Below are positions 8,971 to 19,750 of a stretch of 64,000 nt of DNA, piece by piece. Position numbers and translations under genes: made by a program. This stretch comes from Alphaproteobacteria bacterium. GTDB lineage: Bacteria; Pseudomonadota; Alphaproteobacteria; Elsterales; Elsteraceae. A model generated the notes under the pieces. That model was not told the DNA's origin. It searched no databases and saw nothing but the letters and a program-made list of their open reading frames with translations. Each line of letters begins with the position of its first letter. Position 1 is the stretch's first letter. The stretch lies in NCBI GenBank assembly GCA_004292755.1, contig RDXE01000034.1, forward strand, positions 37,021 to 101,020. The letters run 5' to 3'.

Positions 8971-10242
8971 CTAAGCACAGGCTGACCAGGACAAGGTCAC
9001 GCTCGTCCCCACATCGACCGACGATTTGACCGTCACGGTTCCAGCCATCTGGGCCATCAAGCCTGCGGTGATATACAGACCCAATCCTGCGCCAGGATAG
9101 GCACCATGGATTGCATTGCTGGCGCGGTAATGAGCATGAGCAACATGGCGAACCTCCGAGGCGGGGATACCAATCCCGCTGTCAACCACGGTGATGTCCA
9201 CGCAACCATCGCGTGGTCTAACTGCGATCTCGCAGCGCACCGTCTGGTGCGGGCGGCTGAACTTGATACTGTTGGAGATTGCGCCACAGATGCAGGTGAC
9301 AATAGCACTGGGGTCACCCATGACACGCGGACGAAGCAAACCTGACGGCGGGGCCACCAAGTCGATCCTGCGCTTCGCCGCCACTGGTGCCATCACTTGG
9401 ATCGCCTGGACCAGCGACTCCTGAATATCAACTGAGCGGCAAACTGTCGATATCTGGCCTGTCGCCAAATGACTGTAAAACAAAACCTGTTCAATTGTGT
9501 CACATACGGTCTGGCCTGCGTCAACGATACAGGTAGCGTAATCTTGCAGTTTCTCCGGATCTATTGCAACGGGATGGCGACGTAACAATTCCGCGAACCC
9601 AATGACAGTATTCAATGGTGTGCGCACGCCATGAGACAAATACGTTGCGAACCGCTGGCGAATTGATAGCGCGTCCTGTGCTGCGATCAGAGCATCATGC
9701 GTATCCTGGCGCAATTCCTCCACCAGCAGGGCGGCCAAGTGACCACTCACCTGATCCTCTGCCAAGTCTGTCAGTCGCCGCAGCAGCGGTCGATCCGATG
9801 GCCCAAAGGCCCCCTCCTGGTCACTCACAGCGACCAATGCGCCTGCAATCTGGCCCGCCACCCGGATCGGCATGGCCAGCAGGGATCGGACTGGACACCC
9901 ATCCACGCACACCCCTTGCAACCAGTCCGGCAGGGGTTGACCACTGGTATCAATCGCCTGTTCGTCACCGGAGGCCCGCCACAGATCCAGCACCGTGTGC
10001 AGCCAGCGAGCGGGGTTCGCCTCAAGGCGCTGGCGCACCGGCAGGCCCAACAGGGCCGCCTCGCCAAACCCAACGATGGCCTTGGGGCAGGTCAGAACGT
10101 CCTGCACCAAACTGGTGACCCGATCAAAGCGCGGCGCCAGCCCAGACCTCAGCAGTGGCAGCAACACTGGCGGAACAACTGAAGATAGAATATCTGTGCA
10201 ATCGGCGGTGTCGGTGGAGTCCACCGTATCAGGCGAAGCCAT
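8971..10242 (-). CDS. GAF-domain sensor histidine kinase, soluble
   Basis: A 423-residue kinase without membrane segments. Residues about 30-165 resemble a GAF sensor domain, including a cysteine-containing segment (VCVDGCPVRS) that could sense redox state or a ligand. The dimerisation region carries the phospho-acceptor histidine in LSHGVRTPLN; the usual motif is SHELRTPLN, so the residue after His is altered. The ATPase part shows the N-box AISNSIKFS, G1 VDSGIGIP and G2 GAGLGLYI. The start is set by GAGGAGG 5 nt upstream of ATG. It lies 70 nt after a chemoreceptor gene on the same strand; no response regulator is adjacent, so its partner is encoded elsewhere or it feeds into the chemotaxis system. 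Confidence 0.85.
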   Translation of the reverse strand: MASPDTVDSTDTADCTDILSSVVPPVLLPLLRSGLAPRFDRVTSLVQDVLTCPKAIVGFGEAALLGLPVRQRLEANPARWLHTVLDLWRASGDEQAIDTSGQPLPDWLQGVCVDGCPVRSLLAMPIRVAGQIAGALVAVSDQEGAFGPSDRPLLRRLTDLAEDQVSGHLAALLVEELRQDTHDALIAAQDALSIRQRFATYLSHGVRTPLNTVIGFAELLRRHPVAIDPEKLQDYATCIVDAGQTVCDTIEQVLFYSHLATGQISTVCRSVDIQESLVQAIQVMAPVAAKRRIDLVAPPSGLLRPRVMGDPSAIVTCICGAISNSIKFSRPHQTVRCEIAVRPRDGCVDITVVDSGIGIPASEVRHVAHAHYRASNAIHGAYPGAGLGLYITAGLMAQMAGTVTVKSSVDVGTSVTLSWSACA

Positions 10243-10312
10243 GATGCCTCCTCAGCGGTCGCCGGGTGACCAGCGCAGCACTGCTGAGCGGGCCCCCAGG
10301 TCGACGCTCAAA

Positions 10313-12172
10313 TTATGCGGCGCGAATACTGGATAAAAACCGATCGACCTCGGTGGTCAGTCGTTGTGATTGCGCAGCAAGACTGTTAGCGCCACTTTCC
10401 AAGCTGTGTGCGGCACTACCAGTCTCTTGGGCACCGCGACTGACATCGGCCACAGTTTCCGTCACCGAGTGCGTGCCCTCGGCTGCTTGCTGAACATTGC
10501 GTGCAATCTCAGCCGTTGCCGCCTGCTGCTCTTCCACTGCAGCGGCGATGATGGTCGCAATTTGGTCGATGCGCACAATGGTGGCGCCAATGCCCCGAAT
10601 GGCCTGCACCGCGTTGGAGGTTGCGCTCTGCATGCCTGCCACTTGCGCAGCGATTTCTTCGGTTGCCTTCGAGGTTTGGGCCGCCAAGGTCTTCACCTCC
10701 GACGCCACAACGGCAAAGCCGCGCCCCGCTTCGCCCGCACGGGCCGCCTCGATGGTGGCATTCAAGGCCAGCATGTGGGTTTGCTCGGCGATCTCATTGA
10801 TCAGGTCAAGCACACCCCCAATGGCCCGCGCCCCCTCGGCAAGACTTTCAACCAAGTGATCGGTGCGCTGTGCTTCTTCAACGGCACCACCGGCGATCCG
10901 ACCACTCTCCGACACTTGCCGCCCGATTTCCGCAATGGAGGCTGCCAGCTCATTGGCTGCAGCAGCAACGGTCTGCACATTTGCGCTGGCCTGTTCAGCG
11001 CTGCTGGCAACGTGGGCAGTCAGGCGCGTGGCGTCTTGCGCGATGGAGGATACCTGACGGGCCGCCACAGTGATCGTACCCGCACGGGCGCTGACATCCT
11101 CCGCAACGCCCTTGACGCTGCTTTCAAACTCCGTGGCAAGCTTTGCGAGCTCCGCCCGGCGCTGGGCCTCGGCCGCCGCTTTGGCTTCATCTTGGGCGTG
11201 ACGAAGCTGCCGGTTTTCCAGCGCTTGATCGCGGAACACCTGCAAGGCCGTCAACATCTGGCCCACTTCATCACGTCCAGCCGCTGGGATCGGGTGATCC
11301 AACTCGTCGCGCGCTAGGGCCCCCATGGCGGCAATCGCCCGGTTCAGAGGGCGGGTGATCATGCGCGTCCCGGCAAGCACCGCCATCAGCACCGATACCA
11401 CCAGCACCGAGGCTACCAACGCAAGCGACATGAGTTGGCGCTGTTCGTCCTCCGCCTCGATCTTCACGAGCCGTTGATCAGCACGCTCGTTGGCATCCTT
11501 CACCACGGCGTCGGCCATATCCGACAAGGCCTGGCTCAACTCGCGCATCGCATTGGTCACACCAGCCACCCGCGCCCGCTCTTCAAAAACCAGATTGTTG
11601 GCGGCCCCGTCGAACTCATTGGACCGGATCAGTGCGATGGTTCGCATGCTGGATTCCTGGGCGAAGGCCCACAGGTTCGGCAGCATGACCCGCAACCGCT
11701 CGACCCGGGCCAAGTGGCCTTCGACCCGCCGCGCCTGTGAGAGCAGTTCGATGTCACCCTCAAAGGCCTTGGCCACACTGCCGCGCACCCGCATCAACTC
11801 CACCAATGCCGACGTTGTCCGGTCCACCTCATTGATTGCTTGTGTCACGGCATTGGCGGTCCTGACCGACTGCACCAGGGTTGCCTGCGTGCGTGCCGCA
11901 ATTGTGCCACCATGTGCCTCTACATATCCAAGGACTGACAGCTGGACGCCATTCATCGCGCCTTGCACTGCGTCAATCGTCTGGATCAATTGTGTGCGTC
12001 GATCTTCATCTTCAGCGGTGGCGTGGCGTTCAGCCGCGACCGCGGCATCGTGGGAGGAATCCTCCACCACGTTGATGCTCATGAGGGCCAGAAGCGGCAG
12101 GATCACGATCAGAGCCAAGCGAACGCTGATCCGATGCCGCAGCCCGACCGGCTGGGCGAGAATGGTGGTCAT
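10313..12172 (-). CDS. Methyl-accepting chemotaxis protein
   Basis: A 619-residue transmembrane chemoreceptor: membrane span at about residues 19-36, a helical periplasmic domain of about 210 residues, second span at about 248-268, HAMP domain to about 323, then the long cytoplasmic coiled coil. The CheA/CheW-binding hairpin is visible (IAEQTHMLALNATIEAARAG). The periplasmic part is all-helical, like four-helix-bundle ligand domains. ATG at 12172 follows AGGAGG at 7 nt. It is second in a three-gene set with an exported protein 25 nt upstream and a histidine kinase downstream, which suggests the exported protein could work with the receptor as a binding partner. Confidence 0.93.
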   Translation of the reverse strand: MTTILAQPVGLRHRISVRLALIVILPLLALMSINVVEDSSHDAAVAAERHATAEDEDRRTQLIQTIDAVQGAMNGVQLSVLGYVEAHGGTIAARTQATLVQSVRTANAVTQAINEVDRTTSALVELMRVRGSVAKAFEGDIELLSQARRVEGHLARVERLRVMLPNLWAFAQESSMRTIALIRSNEFDGAANNLVFEERARVAGVTNAMRELSQALSDMADAVVKDANERADQRLVKIEAEDEQRQLMSLALVASVLVVSVLMAVLAGTRMITRPLNRAIAAMGALARDELDHPIPAAGRDEVGQMLTALQVFRDQALENRQLRHAQDEAKAAAEAQRRAELAKLATEFESSVKGVAEDVSARAGTITVAARQVSSIAQDATRLTAHVASSAEQASANVQTVAAAANELAASIAEIGRQVSESGRIAGGAVEEAQRTDHLVESLAEGARAIGGVLDLINEIAEQTHMLALNATIEAARAGEAGRGFAVVASEVKTLAAQTSKATEEIAAQVAGMQSATSNAVQAIRGIGATIVRIDQIATIIAAAVEEQQAATAEIARNVQQAAEGTHSVTETVADVSRGAQETGSAAHSLESGANSLAAQSQRLTTEVDRFLSSIRAA

Positions 12173-12197
12173 GATGAACCTCCTGTCAGTCGGCCAA

Positions 12198-13097
12198 TCA
12201 GCGGAGCTGATCGAGGGTAGCTTGGGCAGTGCGGATGGCAGAGTGAACGTGGGATGGTGTCATCCCGACACCCGCCTCCACCCCAACCGGAGCAGCGGCA
12301 GGGGCGACGATGGAGCGGATCGCGCGGACATCGGCCAACACGACTCTCAACGCATCCACCACATGCTGCGGCGTCACCTGCCCCGCTGCTGCCTCCAACT
12401 TGACGACACCGCCTGATGGCGCCAGAGCCGGACGGCGCTCCACCACCTCGGCCAAGGCATGGCTGAATGCGACGGCAGCCTGAAGGGAATCCTGCGGGGT
12501 TCGACCCGGCTCGATTGGCATCGGCCACGCTTCCTCACCGACAGCGAGGGCTTGGCGCACGGCCTCCATCTCCTGACCCAGCACGCTGGCAACCGCAGCG
12601 GCATCGTTCGGCACCTGAGGTGGCACACCCAGACTGACCAGGGCTGTGATCACGGTGGCCAACACCTGCACCACATCCCCTGGTGTCGATCCGTCCTTGA
12701 GTGCGGGTGCCGGTGGCAGCGCTGGTGCGCCATACAGCGGCGCGAGATCGGACGCAGCGATCACAGTGCGCTGCACAAGCGCCTGCACCATAGCAGGCAT
12801 GACCTCCCCGCGGGGCAGATCAGGCAGTGGCACCTCGTCTTGACCCAGCAGCCGACGCAGCAAATTGATGCGGTTGGCCACCTCACGCGCGCTCTCATAC
12901 GCGTGGCGGGGCCGACGGGCCGCCGCGGCGCTCGTCGGCTGTACGGTTGGCGCCACAAGGCTCGCCCGCTGATAGGTGTTCAACACGCCCAGCAGATGCT
13001 CCGCCGCCTGACGCGAGTGTCCTGGTGTCTGCGCGCTTGCAGCTCCCCCAACACCGAGGATGGCGGTCACAACCGCCACAGCAATAAATTGATTCAT
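12198..13097 (-). CDS. Exported helical protein of unknown function, upstream of a chemoreceptor
   Basis: A 299-residue protein with a clear signal peptide (hydrophobic core, cleavage near GAASAQT). ATG at 13097 is preferred over a GTG further upstream because GAGGGG lies about 9 nt before it. The mature part is rich in Ala and Val and contains at least three similar helical units, around DVVQVLATVI, QHVVDALRVVL and SHVHSAIRTAQ, suggesting a helical repeat fold. No known domain is recognised. The 25-nt spacing to the chemoreceptor gene indicates co-transcription; a role as periplasmic partner of that receptor is a guess from position. Confidence 0.7.
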   Translation of the reverse strand: MNQFIAVAVVTAILGVGGAASAQTPGHSRQAAEHLLGVLNTYQRASLVAPTVQPTSAAAARRPRHAYESAREVANRINLLRRLLGQDEVPLPDLPRGEVMPAMVQALVQRTVIAASDLAPLYGAPALPPAPALKDGSTPGDVVQVLATVITALVSLGVPPQVPNDAAAVASVLGQEMEAVRQALAVGEEAWPMPIEPGRTPQDSLQAAVAFSHALAEVVERRPALAPSGGVVKLEAAAGQVTPQHVVDALRVVLADVRAIRSIVAPAAAPVGVEAGVGMTPSHVHSAIRTAQATLDQLR

Positions 13098-13170
13098 TCT
13101 AAACGCCCCTCCCACCGAGCGAGTGAAGAGGGATAGTTCGGATCACAGGCTATACAACTGCACAATTAGT

Positions 13171-13186
13171 ACGGATATCGATCCGT
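13171..13186. promoter_or_regulatory. Short inverted repeat in the spacer between ccrM and the sensory cluster
   Basis: ACGGAT-ATCG-ATCCGT, a 6-bp inverted repeat 74 nt upstream of the exported-protein start and 26 nt past the ccrM stop. It could be an operator of the sensory cluster or the end of the ccrM transcript; nothing in the sequence decides which. Confidence 0.3.
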
Positions 13187-13211
13187 GCGTTATGATTGAG
13201 CAAACCCCACG

Positions 13212-14363
<1,152 letters not shown>

Positions 14364-14376
14364 TTAGTGTCTTTTC

Positions 14377-14994
14377 TTAAAGTGACATCTCCGCTTGACG
14401 AAGCGCACCAAAGCTCCGCCGGTGGTGCGGCGTCGGGCCAAGGCGCCCCAACGCCTGACGGTGCTCGGCAGTGGGGTAACCCATGTTGCGTTCCCACCCG
14501 AAACCCGGCCAGCGGCGGGCAAGCGCCAGCATGGCGCGATCGCGCACCACTTTGGCGATGATTGAGGCCGCGGCGATCGCGGGCTCGCTGGCGTCGCCCT
14601 TGATGATCGCTCGCGCCTCGCAGCCAAGACCGGGAGGGACGCGATTGCCATCGATCAAGGCGAGGTCCGGCGGCATCGGCAGGCGCGCAATCGCGCGCCG
14701 CATCGCCAGGAAGGTGGCTTGCAGAATGTTCAACTGGTCAATTTCAGCCACGCTGGCGGCGCCAAGGGCGATCTGGCAGCCGCCATCGGCCCGCAGAACT
14801 GCCGCGAGGCGCTGCCGCTCCATCGCGGACAAGGCCTTGCTGTCCGCCACGCCAAGTGCGCGCCACTGCGCGTTGGACCCCAGAGGCAGAACAACCGCCG
14901 CGGCGACCACAGGCCCGGCCAGCGGGCCGCGGCCAACTTCATCCACACCTGCGATGACCAACGGCACGGGCGCCGCAGACCGTCGGCCTACCAC
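14377..14994 (-). CDS. rnhB: Ribonuclease HII
   Basis: Removes ribonucleotides from RNA-DNA hybrids in the cytoplasm. The N-terminal motif AGVDEVGRGPLAGPV carries the catalytic Asp-Glu pair, and further acidic sites lie in ALIDGN and KGDASEPAIAAASI. There is no ATG before the first motif. GTG at 14994 overlaps the TAG of the upstream membrane-protein gene, and GTG at 14967 is the other option; both give a normal length near 200 residues. It is coupled to the two small membrane-protein genes and rlmN upstream and precedes ccrM, so all five may share one transcript. Confidence 0.92.
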   Translation of the reverse strand: MVGRRSAAPVPLVIAGVDEVGRGPLAGPVVAAAVVLPLGSNAQWRALGVADSKALSAMERQRLAAVLRADGGCQIALGAASVAEIDQLNILQATFLAMRRAIARLPMPPDLALIDGNRVPPGLGCEARAIIKGDASEPAIAAASIIAKVVRDRAMLALARRWPGFGWERNMGYPTAEHRQALGRLGPTPHHRRSFGALRQAEMSL

Positions 14995-15215
14995 CGCCTG
15001 GGCGGAGCGATCCGGTCGCGCGGCCAGTCCAAGAAGGCGAACAGCCACAGGCCGACGATCCACACCGGCGGTGCCAGTGCGACCAGACCCCACCAGCCCG
15101 ATAAGCCTGCCTTCCGCGCCACTCGGGCGGTCGCCCACATCGCCACGATGAAGTAGGGAATGGCGACGATGACGAACAGCGTCCACCCGATCAGGGCAAT
15201 GAAGAACTCGATCAT
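14988..15215 (-). CDS. Small two-span membrane protein, 75 aa
   Basis: Begins with ATG at 15215 overlapping the TGA of the upstream 57-residue gene as ATGA, and ends inside the start region of rnhB. It has one hydrophobic segment at the N-terminus (ALIGWTLFVIV) and another around GLVALAPPVWIVGLWLFAF, with a short basic tail. No domain is recognised. Tight overlaps on both sides argue that it is a translated gene. Confidence 0.7.
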   Translation of the reverse strand: MIEFFIALIGWTLFVIVAIPYFIVAMWATARVARKAGLSGWWGLVALAPPVWIVGLWLFAFLDWPRDRIAPPRRW

Positions 15216-15385
15216 CGCGCCTCGCGCTCCCAGCGCGACACTGCCAGGATCAACACCACCAGGGCAACGCCGATCCAGGGGATAATGGCCAACAAGGCCA
15301 AAGGCTTGGGTAAGCCCGCGCGGCCACAGATCACCCATAAGGGTAGGATGGCAAGGAACCCCAGCCACCACAGCAATGCATCCAT
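15212..15385 (-). CDS. Tiny two-span membrane protein, 57 aa
   Basis: An ATG at 15385, 2 nt after the rlmN stop, opens 57 codons ending in TGA that overlaps the next ATG. It has two hydrophobic segments (LLWWLGFLAILPLWVI and LALLAIIPWIGVALVVLIL) separated by a short Gly/Pro/Lys-containing loop, then a charged tail (RWEREAR). Its length and spacing match the neighbouring 75-residue protein, so the two are probably a pair. Function unknown. Confidence 0.65.
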   Translation of the reverse strand: MDALLWWLGFLAILPLWVICGRAGLPKPLALLAIIPWIGVALVVLILAVSRWEREAR

Positions 15386-15387
15386 GC

Positions 15388-16551
15388 TCAGGCCATCGCC
15401 TCCGCTGCCAGACGGCGCACCCGATCCGCTGCGCGCTCCTTCTGGCTTTCACTTCTCAGTTGTCCGCACGCGGCCAGAATGTCACGACCGCGCGGCGTCC
15501 GCACGGGCGAGGCGTAGCCAGCGGCATTGACGATATCGCCAAAGGTCTGGATCGTCGCCGCCGACGAGCATTCGTAGGGGGCTCCCGGCCACGCGTTGAA
15601 CGGGATCAAGTTCACCTTGGCGGGGATACCCTCCAACAGCCGCACAAGCGCGCGCGCCTCGGCTGGGCTGTCATTCACGCCCTTCAGCATCACATACTCA
15701 AAGGTGATCCGACGGGCATTGGACAGGCCGGGATAGCGCCGACATGCATCCAGCAGCATCGCAATGGGATACTTGCGATTGAGTGGCACCAACACATCGC
15801 GCACCTCGTCGGTGACAGCGTGCAAGGAGATGGCGAGGTTCACCCCCAACTCCGCCCCGCACTGCTCAATCATCGGCACAACGCCCGAGGTTGACAGCGT
15901 GATCCGGCGCTTGGAGATCGCAATCCCTTCGTGATCCATCACGATCTTCAGGGCTTTCGCGACAGCGTCGTAGTTATACAGCGGCTCGCCCATGCCCATC
16001 ATGACGATGTTGGACAATAGCCGCTCGTCCTTGGGCGAGGGCCATTCGCCCAGCTTGTCGCGGGCCAGCATCACCTGGCCGACAATCTCGGCGGCGGTCA
16101 AGTTGCGCACCAGCTTCTGGGTGCCGGTGTGGCAAAACCGGCAGGTCAAGGTGCAGCCCACTTGGGAGGACACGCACAGCGTGCCGCGATCCTCTTCCGG
16201 GATATGTACCGCTTCGATCTCGCTGCCATCATCGCAGCGCAGCAGCCACTTGCGGGTGCCGTCAATGCTTTGCAGGTCTTTGGTCACATCGGGACGGGCA
16301 ACTGAGAACCGCTCCGCCAGGGCAGCCCGCAACTCCTTCGCCAGCGTGGTCATCTGCGCGAAGTCCTGTTCGCCGCGATGATAAATCCAATGCCACAGTT
16401 GGCGTGCCCGGAAGGCGGGTTGACCAATCTCCGCCAGGGCCGCGGTCAATTCCGCCCGGTCAAGGCCAACCAAGCAGGGCAGCCCCGCTGGTGCTGCGGG
16501 TGGCCGCTCTAGGATGGCGGTTTCAGGAACAAGCGACTGGACCGCGGGCAT
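15388..16551 (-). CDS. rlmN: 23S rRNA (adenine-2503-C2)-methyltransferase, radical SAM
   Basis: Methylates A2503 of 23S rRNA and A37 of some tRNAs using two AdoMet molecules. The radical SAM cluster cysteines are C133, C137 and C140 in CTLTCRFC. The AdoMet site [11 protein letters not shown] and the conserved [16 protein letters not shown] segment are present, as is a C-terminal cysteine in AACGQLR that acts in methyl transfer. Length 387 is normal. It is first in the run rlmN, two tiny membrane genes, rnhB, ccrM. Confidence 0.96.
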   Translation of the reverse strand: MPAVQSLVPETAILERPPAAPAGLPCLVGLDRAELTAALAEIGQPAFRARQLWHWIYHRGEQDFAQMTTLAKELRAALAERFSVARPDVTKDLQSIDGTRKWLLRCDDGSEIEAVHIPEEDRGTLCVSSQVGCTLTCRFCHTGTQKLVRNLTAAEIVGQVMLARDKLGEWPSPKDERLLSNIVMMGMGEPLYNYDAVAKALKIVMDHEGIAISKRRITLSTSGVVPMIEQCGAELGVNLAISLHAVTDEVRDVLVPLNRKYPIAMLLDACRRYPGLSNARRITFEYVMLKGVNDSPAEARALVRLLEGIPAKVNLIPFNAWPGAPYECSSAATIQTFGDIVNAAGYASPVRTPRGRDILAACGQLRSESQKERAADRVRRLAAEAMA

Positions 16552-16654
16552 CGGCGTCTCACAACAACAAGGGCTGGACGGTAGATTGGGACGACCCTAC
16601 CCAACGCCAAGGCATGTACGCAATTGCGCCGATGTCCGGGGCCGATTTCTGCAG

Positions 16655-17092
16655 CTAGCGCTGCTTGAGCAGGTCGCGGATTTCAGCCAGCAGCACCTCC
16701 TGTGGGGAGGGTGGCGGCGGTGAAGCCGGAGGCGCGGGGGCGGCCTCCTTCGCCGTCATGAAGCGATTGACGTTCTTCACCAGGATGAACACGGCAAACG
16801 CGACGATCAGGAATTTGATGCAGGCGTTGATGAACAGCCCGACATTCATCGTCACGGCGCCAGCCTTCTGCGCTTCCTCCACAGTGGCAAACGGCCCGCC
16901 CGCTGGCGCAGACTTCAACGTGATGAAGATGTTGGAGAAATCAACACCACCAATCAGCAGTCCAAGCGGCGGCATCAGCAGATCATTCACCAGCGATGTC
17001 ACAATCGCCGTAAACGCTGCGCCGATGATGATACCGACCGCAAGGTCCAGCACGTTGCCACGCGAAATGAACGCCTTGAACTCGTCGATCAT
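16655..17092 (-). CDS. mscL: Large-conductance mechanosensitive channel
   Basis: Homopentameric inner-membrane channel that opens under strong membrane tension during osmotic downshock. The first helix pattern ([20 protein letters not shown]), the [10 protein letters not shown] turn and the second span around [18 protein letters not shown] are clear. The cytoplasmic tail contains a proline-rich insert before the final helix ([11 protein letters not shown]). 145 residues, normal size. Confidence 0.97.
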   Translation of the reverse strand: MIDEFKAFISRGNVLDLAVGIIIGAAFTAIVTSLVNDLLMPPLGLLIGGVDFSNIFITLKSAPAGGPFATVEEAQKAGAVTMNVGLFINACIKFLIVAFAVFILVKNVNRFMTAKEAAPAPPASPPPPSPQEVLLAEIRDLLKQR

Positions 17093-17269
17093 GTTTGCCT
17101 CCCGCTCAGCAACACGCTGATATCAGGAGTTGGTCAGAACCAGCATCAAACTGCAAGCGACTCGCGTTGTTTTACACCAACAGGCATTGGCGCCACGGCT
17201 GTTGGCAAGCGATCGATTGACCCGCGCCTGTCATCACCACCCAGCAGTGACACACCTGGGTGCTGTCAC

Positions 17270-18217
17270 TTACGCAGACTGGCGCTTTTCCTCAATCCGG
17301 TCCCAGATCGCACGCTCCAGATGCACGCCATCCAGCCGCGCGACCTCCTGCAAGCCCGTTGGGGAGGTCACGTTGATCTCGGTCAGCCAGTCACCGATCA
17401 CATCAATGCCAACAAAAATCAGCCCCTGGTCCCGCAAGGTCGGGCCGATGCGGCGGCAGATTTCTTCCTCCCGCGGCGTCAGAGCCGTTTTCACTGGCTG
17501 CCCGCCGACATGCATGTTGGCGCGCGCCTCGCCTGCAGCGGGCACCCGCAGGATTGCGCCCATCGGTTCGCCGTCGACGAGAATGATGCGCTTGTCACCA
17601 GCGCGCACGGCTGGCTCATAGCGCTGGATCATCAGGGGCTCACGCGTGCGGGCGGCAAACATCTCCAAGAGTGCCGTCAGATTCTCGTCCCCCGGCGTGA
17701 TGTGGAACACGCCAGCACCACCATTGCCGAACAGGGGCTTCACAATAATGTCCTGAAACTCGGCGCGGAAGGCGCGGATTTCGTCCCACCGACTGGTGAT
17801 CAGCGTGGGCGGCATCAAGTCGGGGAAGTGAGTGACCAAAAGTTTTTCTGGTGCGTTGCGCACCGAGGTTGGGTTGTTCACCACCAATGTTTTGGGGTGG
17901 ATGTGATCCAGCAGGTGCGTGGTGGTAATGTAGCCCATGTCGAACGGCGGGTCCTGGCGCAGCAACACCACGTCCATCGTGCCAAGGTCCACCCGCTCTG
18001 GTTCGCCCAGGGTGAAGTGGTCACCCTTTACCCGCCGAACCTCCAACGCGCGGACGGTGGCGAACAGTCGCCCGCGATCCAACGCTAAATCCCCGGGCAA
18101 ATAGTGCCAAAGCCGATGCCCGCGCCGCTGCGCCTCCAGCGCCAACACAAAGCTGCTGTCCCCATCAATTGAGACGCTCTCGATCGGGTCCATCTGTATG
18201 GCAACGGCAAGGGACAT
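17270..18217 (-). CDS. gshB: Glutathione synthetase
   Basis: ATP-grasp enzyme that joins gamma-glutamylcysteine and glycine. ATG at 18217 starts the conserved [15 protein letters not shown]; the longer frame upstream lacks family sequence. ATP-grasp landmarks are [12 protein letters not shown], the [16 protein letters not shown] loop, and [20 protein letters not shown] near the end. 315 residues, as usual for bacterial GshB. A bulged hairpin (about 17247-17269) follows the stop codon and may end the transcript. Confidence 0.96.
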   Translation of the reverse strand: MSLAVAIQMDPIESVSIDGDSSFVLALEAQRRGHRLWHYLPGDLALDRGRLFATVRALEVRRVKGDHFTLGEPERVDLGTMDVVLLRQDPPFDMGYITTTHLLDHIHPKTLVVNNPTSVRNAPEKLLVTHFPDLMPPTLITSRWDEIRAFRAEFQDIIVKPLFGNGGAGVFHITPGDENLTALLEMFAARTREPLMIQRYEPAVRAGDKRIILVDGEPMGAILRVPAAGEARANMHVGGQPVKTALTPREEEICRRIGPTLRDQGLIFVGIDVIGDWLTEINVTSPTGLQEVARLDGVHLERAIWDRIEEKRQSA

Positions 18218-18316
18218 GGACGCACTCCGGTCAGGGCTTTGGCTGGGCGGCAGTGGATCATCGCACTGGCGCCCACGCAACTGGGTTGTCTGATCAGGAA
18301 CCGCGGCAGGACAGGC

Positions 18317-19515
18317 TCAAGCCTGCTCCGGAAACAAGCCCGGCATCCAGCGTGACGCCAAAGCAGCTGGGAACGCCAACATGAAGGGCGCCCGGTCGCC
18401 GTCAGACTGCAAGACCCCACGCGTCATTAAGCCACCGGTCACCCGCCGGGCTTGACGATCAGACACCCCCAGCAAACCAGCCACCTCCCCGCGCGGAATC
18501 TCGCCACGATACAATAGGGCGTCCAGCACGATGCCGGACTTGGGCGACAAGGCGCCGGTCCGAGCCTCTTCTTCTGCCCAGGCCAAAATGCGCGAGCGCA
18601 GGCGATCCGGCTGGATCAAGGACTCCATGAACGTTACTTGGTTCAGGCACGTCTCCAAAAAGAATCTGGTGAAGGCAACCAGAGCCTCCTCACTCAACGC
18701 ACCCCGCTCGCCCAAGTCATTGCGCGGGGTTGGTCGCAGGCGGCGAGGTGCGCCTTGTACTCGAATACCCGCCGCGCAAGGCCGCAGGCGACCGACCACA
18801 AACCACCGGTTTCCAACTGTTGATTGAACATGGCATGTGACATCAACCGGGCGACACGACCATTGCCATCTGCAAACGGATGGATCCAAAGCAGTCGATG
18901 ATGCGCTGCAGCACTGCCGATCACGCTCTCCAGCTTGCCCTTCGTGGAAAACACGTCAGCAAAGCGGTTCAGAAACCGCGGGACCGCACCTGGACTGATG
19001 GCAATATGACGACCCACTTGGACGAAGCTGGTCCGCAACTGCCCGGGGATCACACGATGCTCTACCCCTGTTTGGGGACTACGCACCACCAGCAACTCCG
19101 ACGGCAGGTCTTGACAGAACCGCTCGTGAATCTCTCGCAGCGTCGTCACATCGGTCGGGCGGCCCACTATACCGCCAGCGTCGATCCAAGCCTGCACGGC
19201 GATATGGGCTTTGGCTTCCAATTGCAAAGTGCGGCTCTGGGGGTCTGCGCTGTAGTCGCCCTTCAAAGCCCGCTCGATATCAACCGGGTGGGTATCGTGC
19301 CCCTCAATCAAGTTGCTGTAGTAACAATTCATGGCCCGCACCAGCGTCGCAAGCGACGTTGCGACGCCGATTGGCAGGCTACGCCGGAAACCAGAGGTGC
19401 GAGAGCCAAGGTCCAGCGCCAGATCGGCGAGCGCCGCCCTGCCCCTCACCGACTCTCCCAATACGACCGGCTCCATCGCAGAGACCGGTTCGTCCTGATC
19501 AATGACCGCGTTCAT
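18317..19515 (-). pseudogene. Fic family AMPylase-like protein, frameshifted after the catalytic domain
   Basis: The 5' frame (19515 to 18694) encodes 264 family residues, with the class II inhibitory motif SNLIEG at 67-72 and the Fic core HPFADGNGR at 212-220, then ends in a short unrelated tail. The rest of the family sequence (NDLGERG..., winged-helix-like GVSDRQARRVT, and terminal RWMPGLFPE) is in another frame and runs to 18317. The shift lies at about 18721-18729, where CCCCGCGCAATGAC would read through if one extra C made CGCCGC. Fic enzymes transfer AMP to target proteins. Joined, the protein would have about 399 residues, usual for this subfamily. This could be a real one-base loss, a sequencing error, or a truncated but active catalytic domain. 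Confidence 0.88.
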
Positions 19516-19750
19516 GTCCGGTTAAATAATCCGAGTGATATGCTTGAAACCATTGTTTTCACGAACAGAATTCAGCGGGAGAAGGCTCCAGATCGGCATC
19601 GATGTCCGCTTCAATGTCCGGAGCCATGACCGGCTCTGGGATTCGGGTCAGTCACGCGCCATCGGCGCCAGTCACATCGCCTGTCACCAGCACGACAATG
19701 ACCCCCCCACCCGGTTTGCAGCCCTGAGCAAACACACTACCTTGAGCGCG

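Noticed and set aside
13171..13186. Intrinsic terminator after ccrM
   Set aside because: The stem is only 6 bp and no T-run follows on the minus strand; kept only as an inverted repeat of unknown role.
18716..18732. Programmed frameshift site in fic
   Set aside because: No slippery heptamer or downstream structure is evident; loss of one base in a CGC repeat explains the break more simply.
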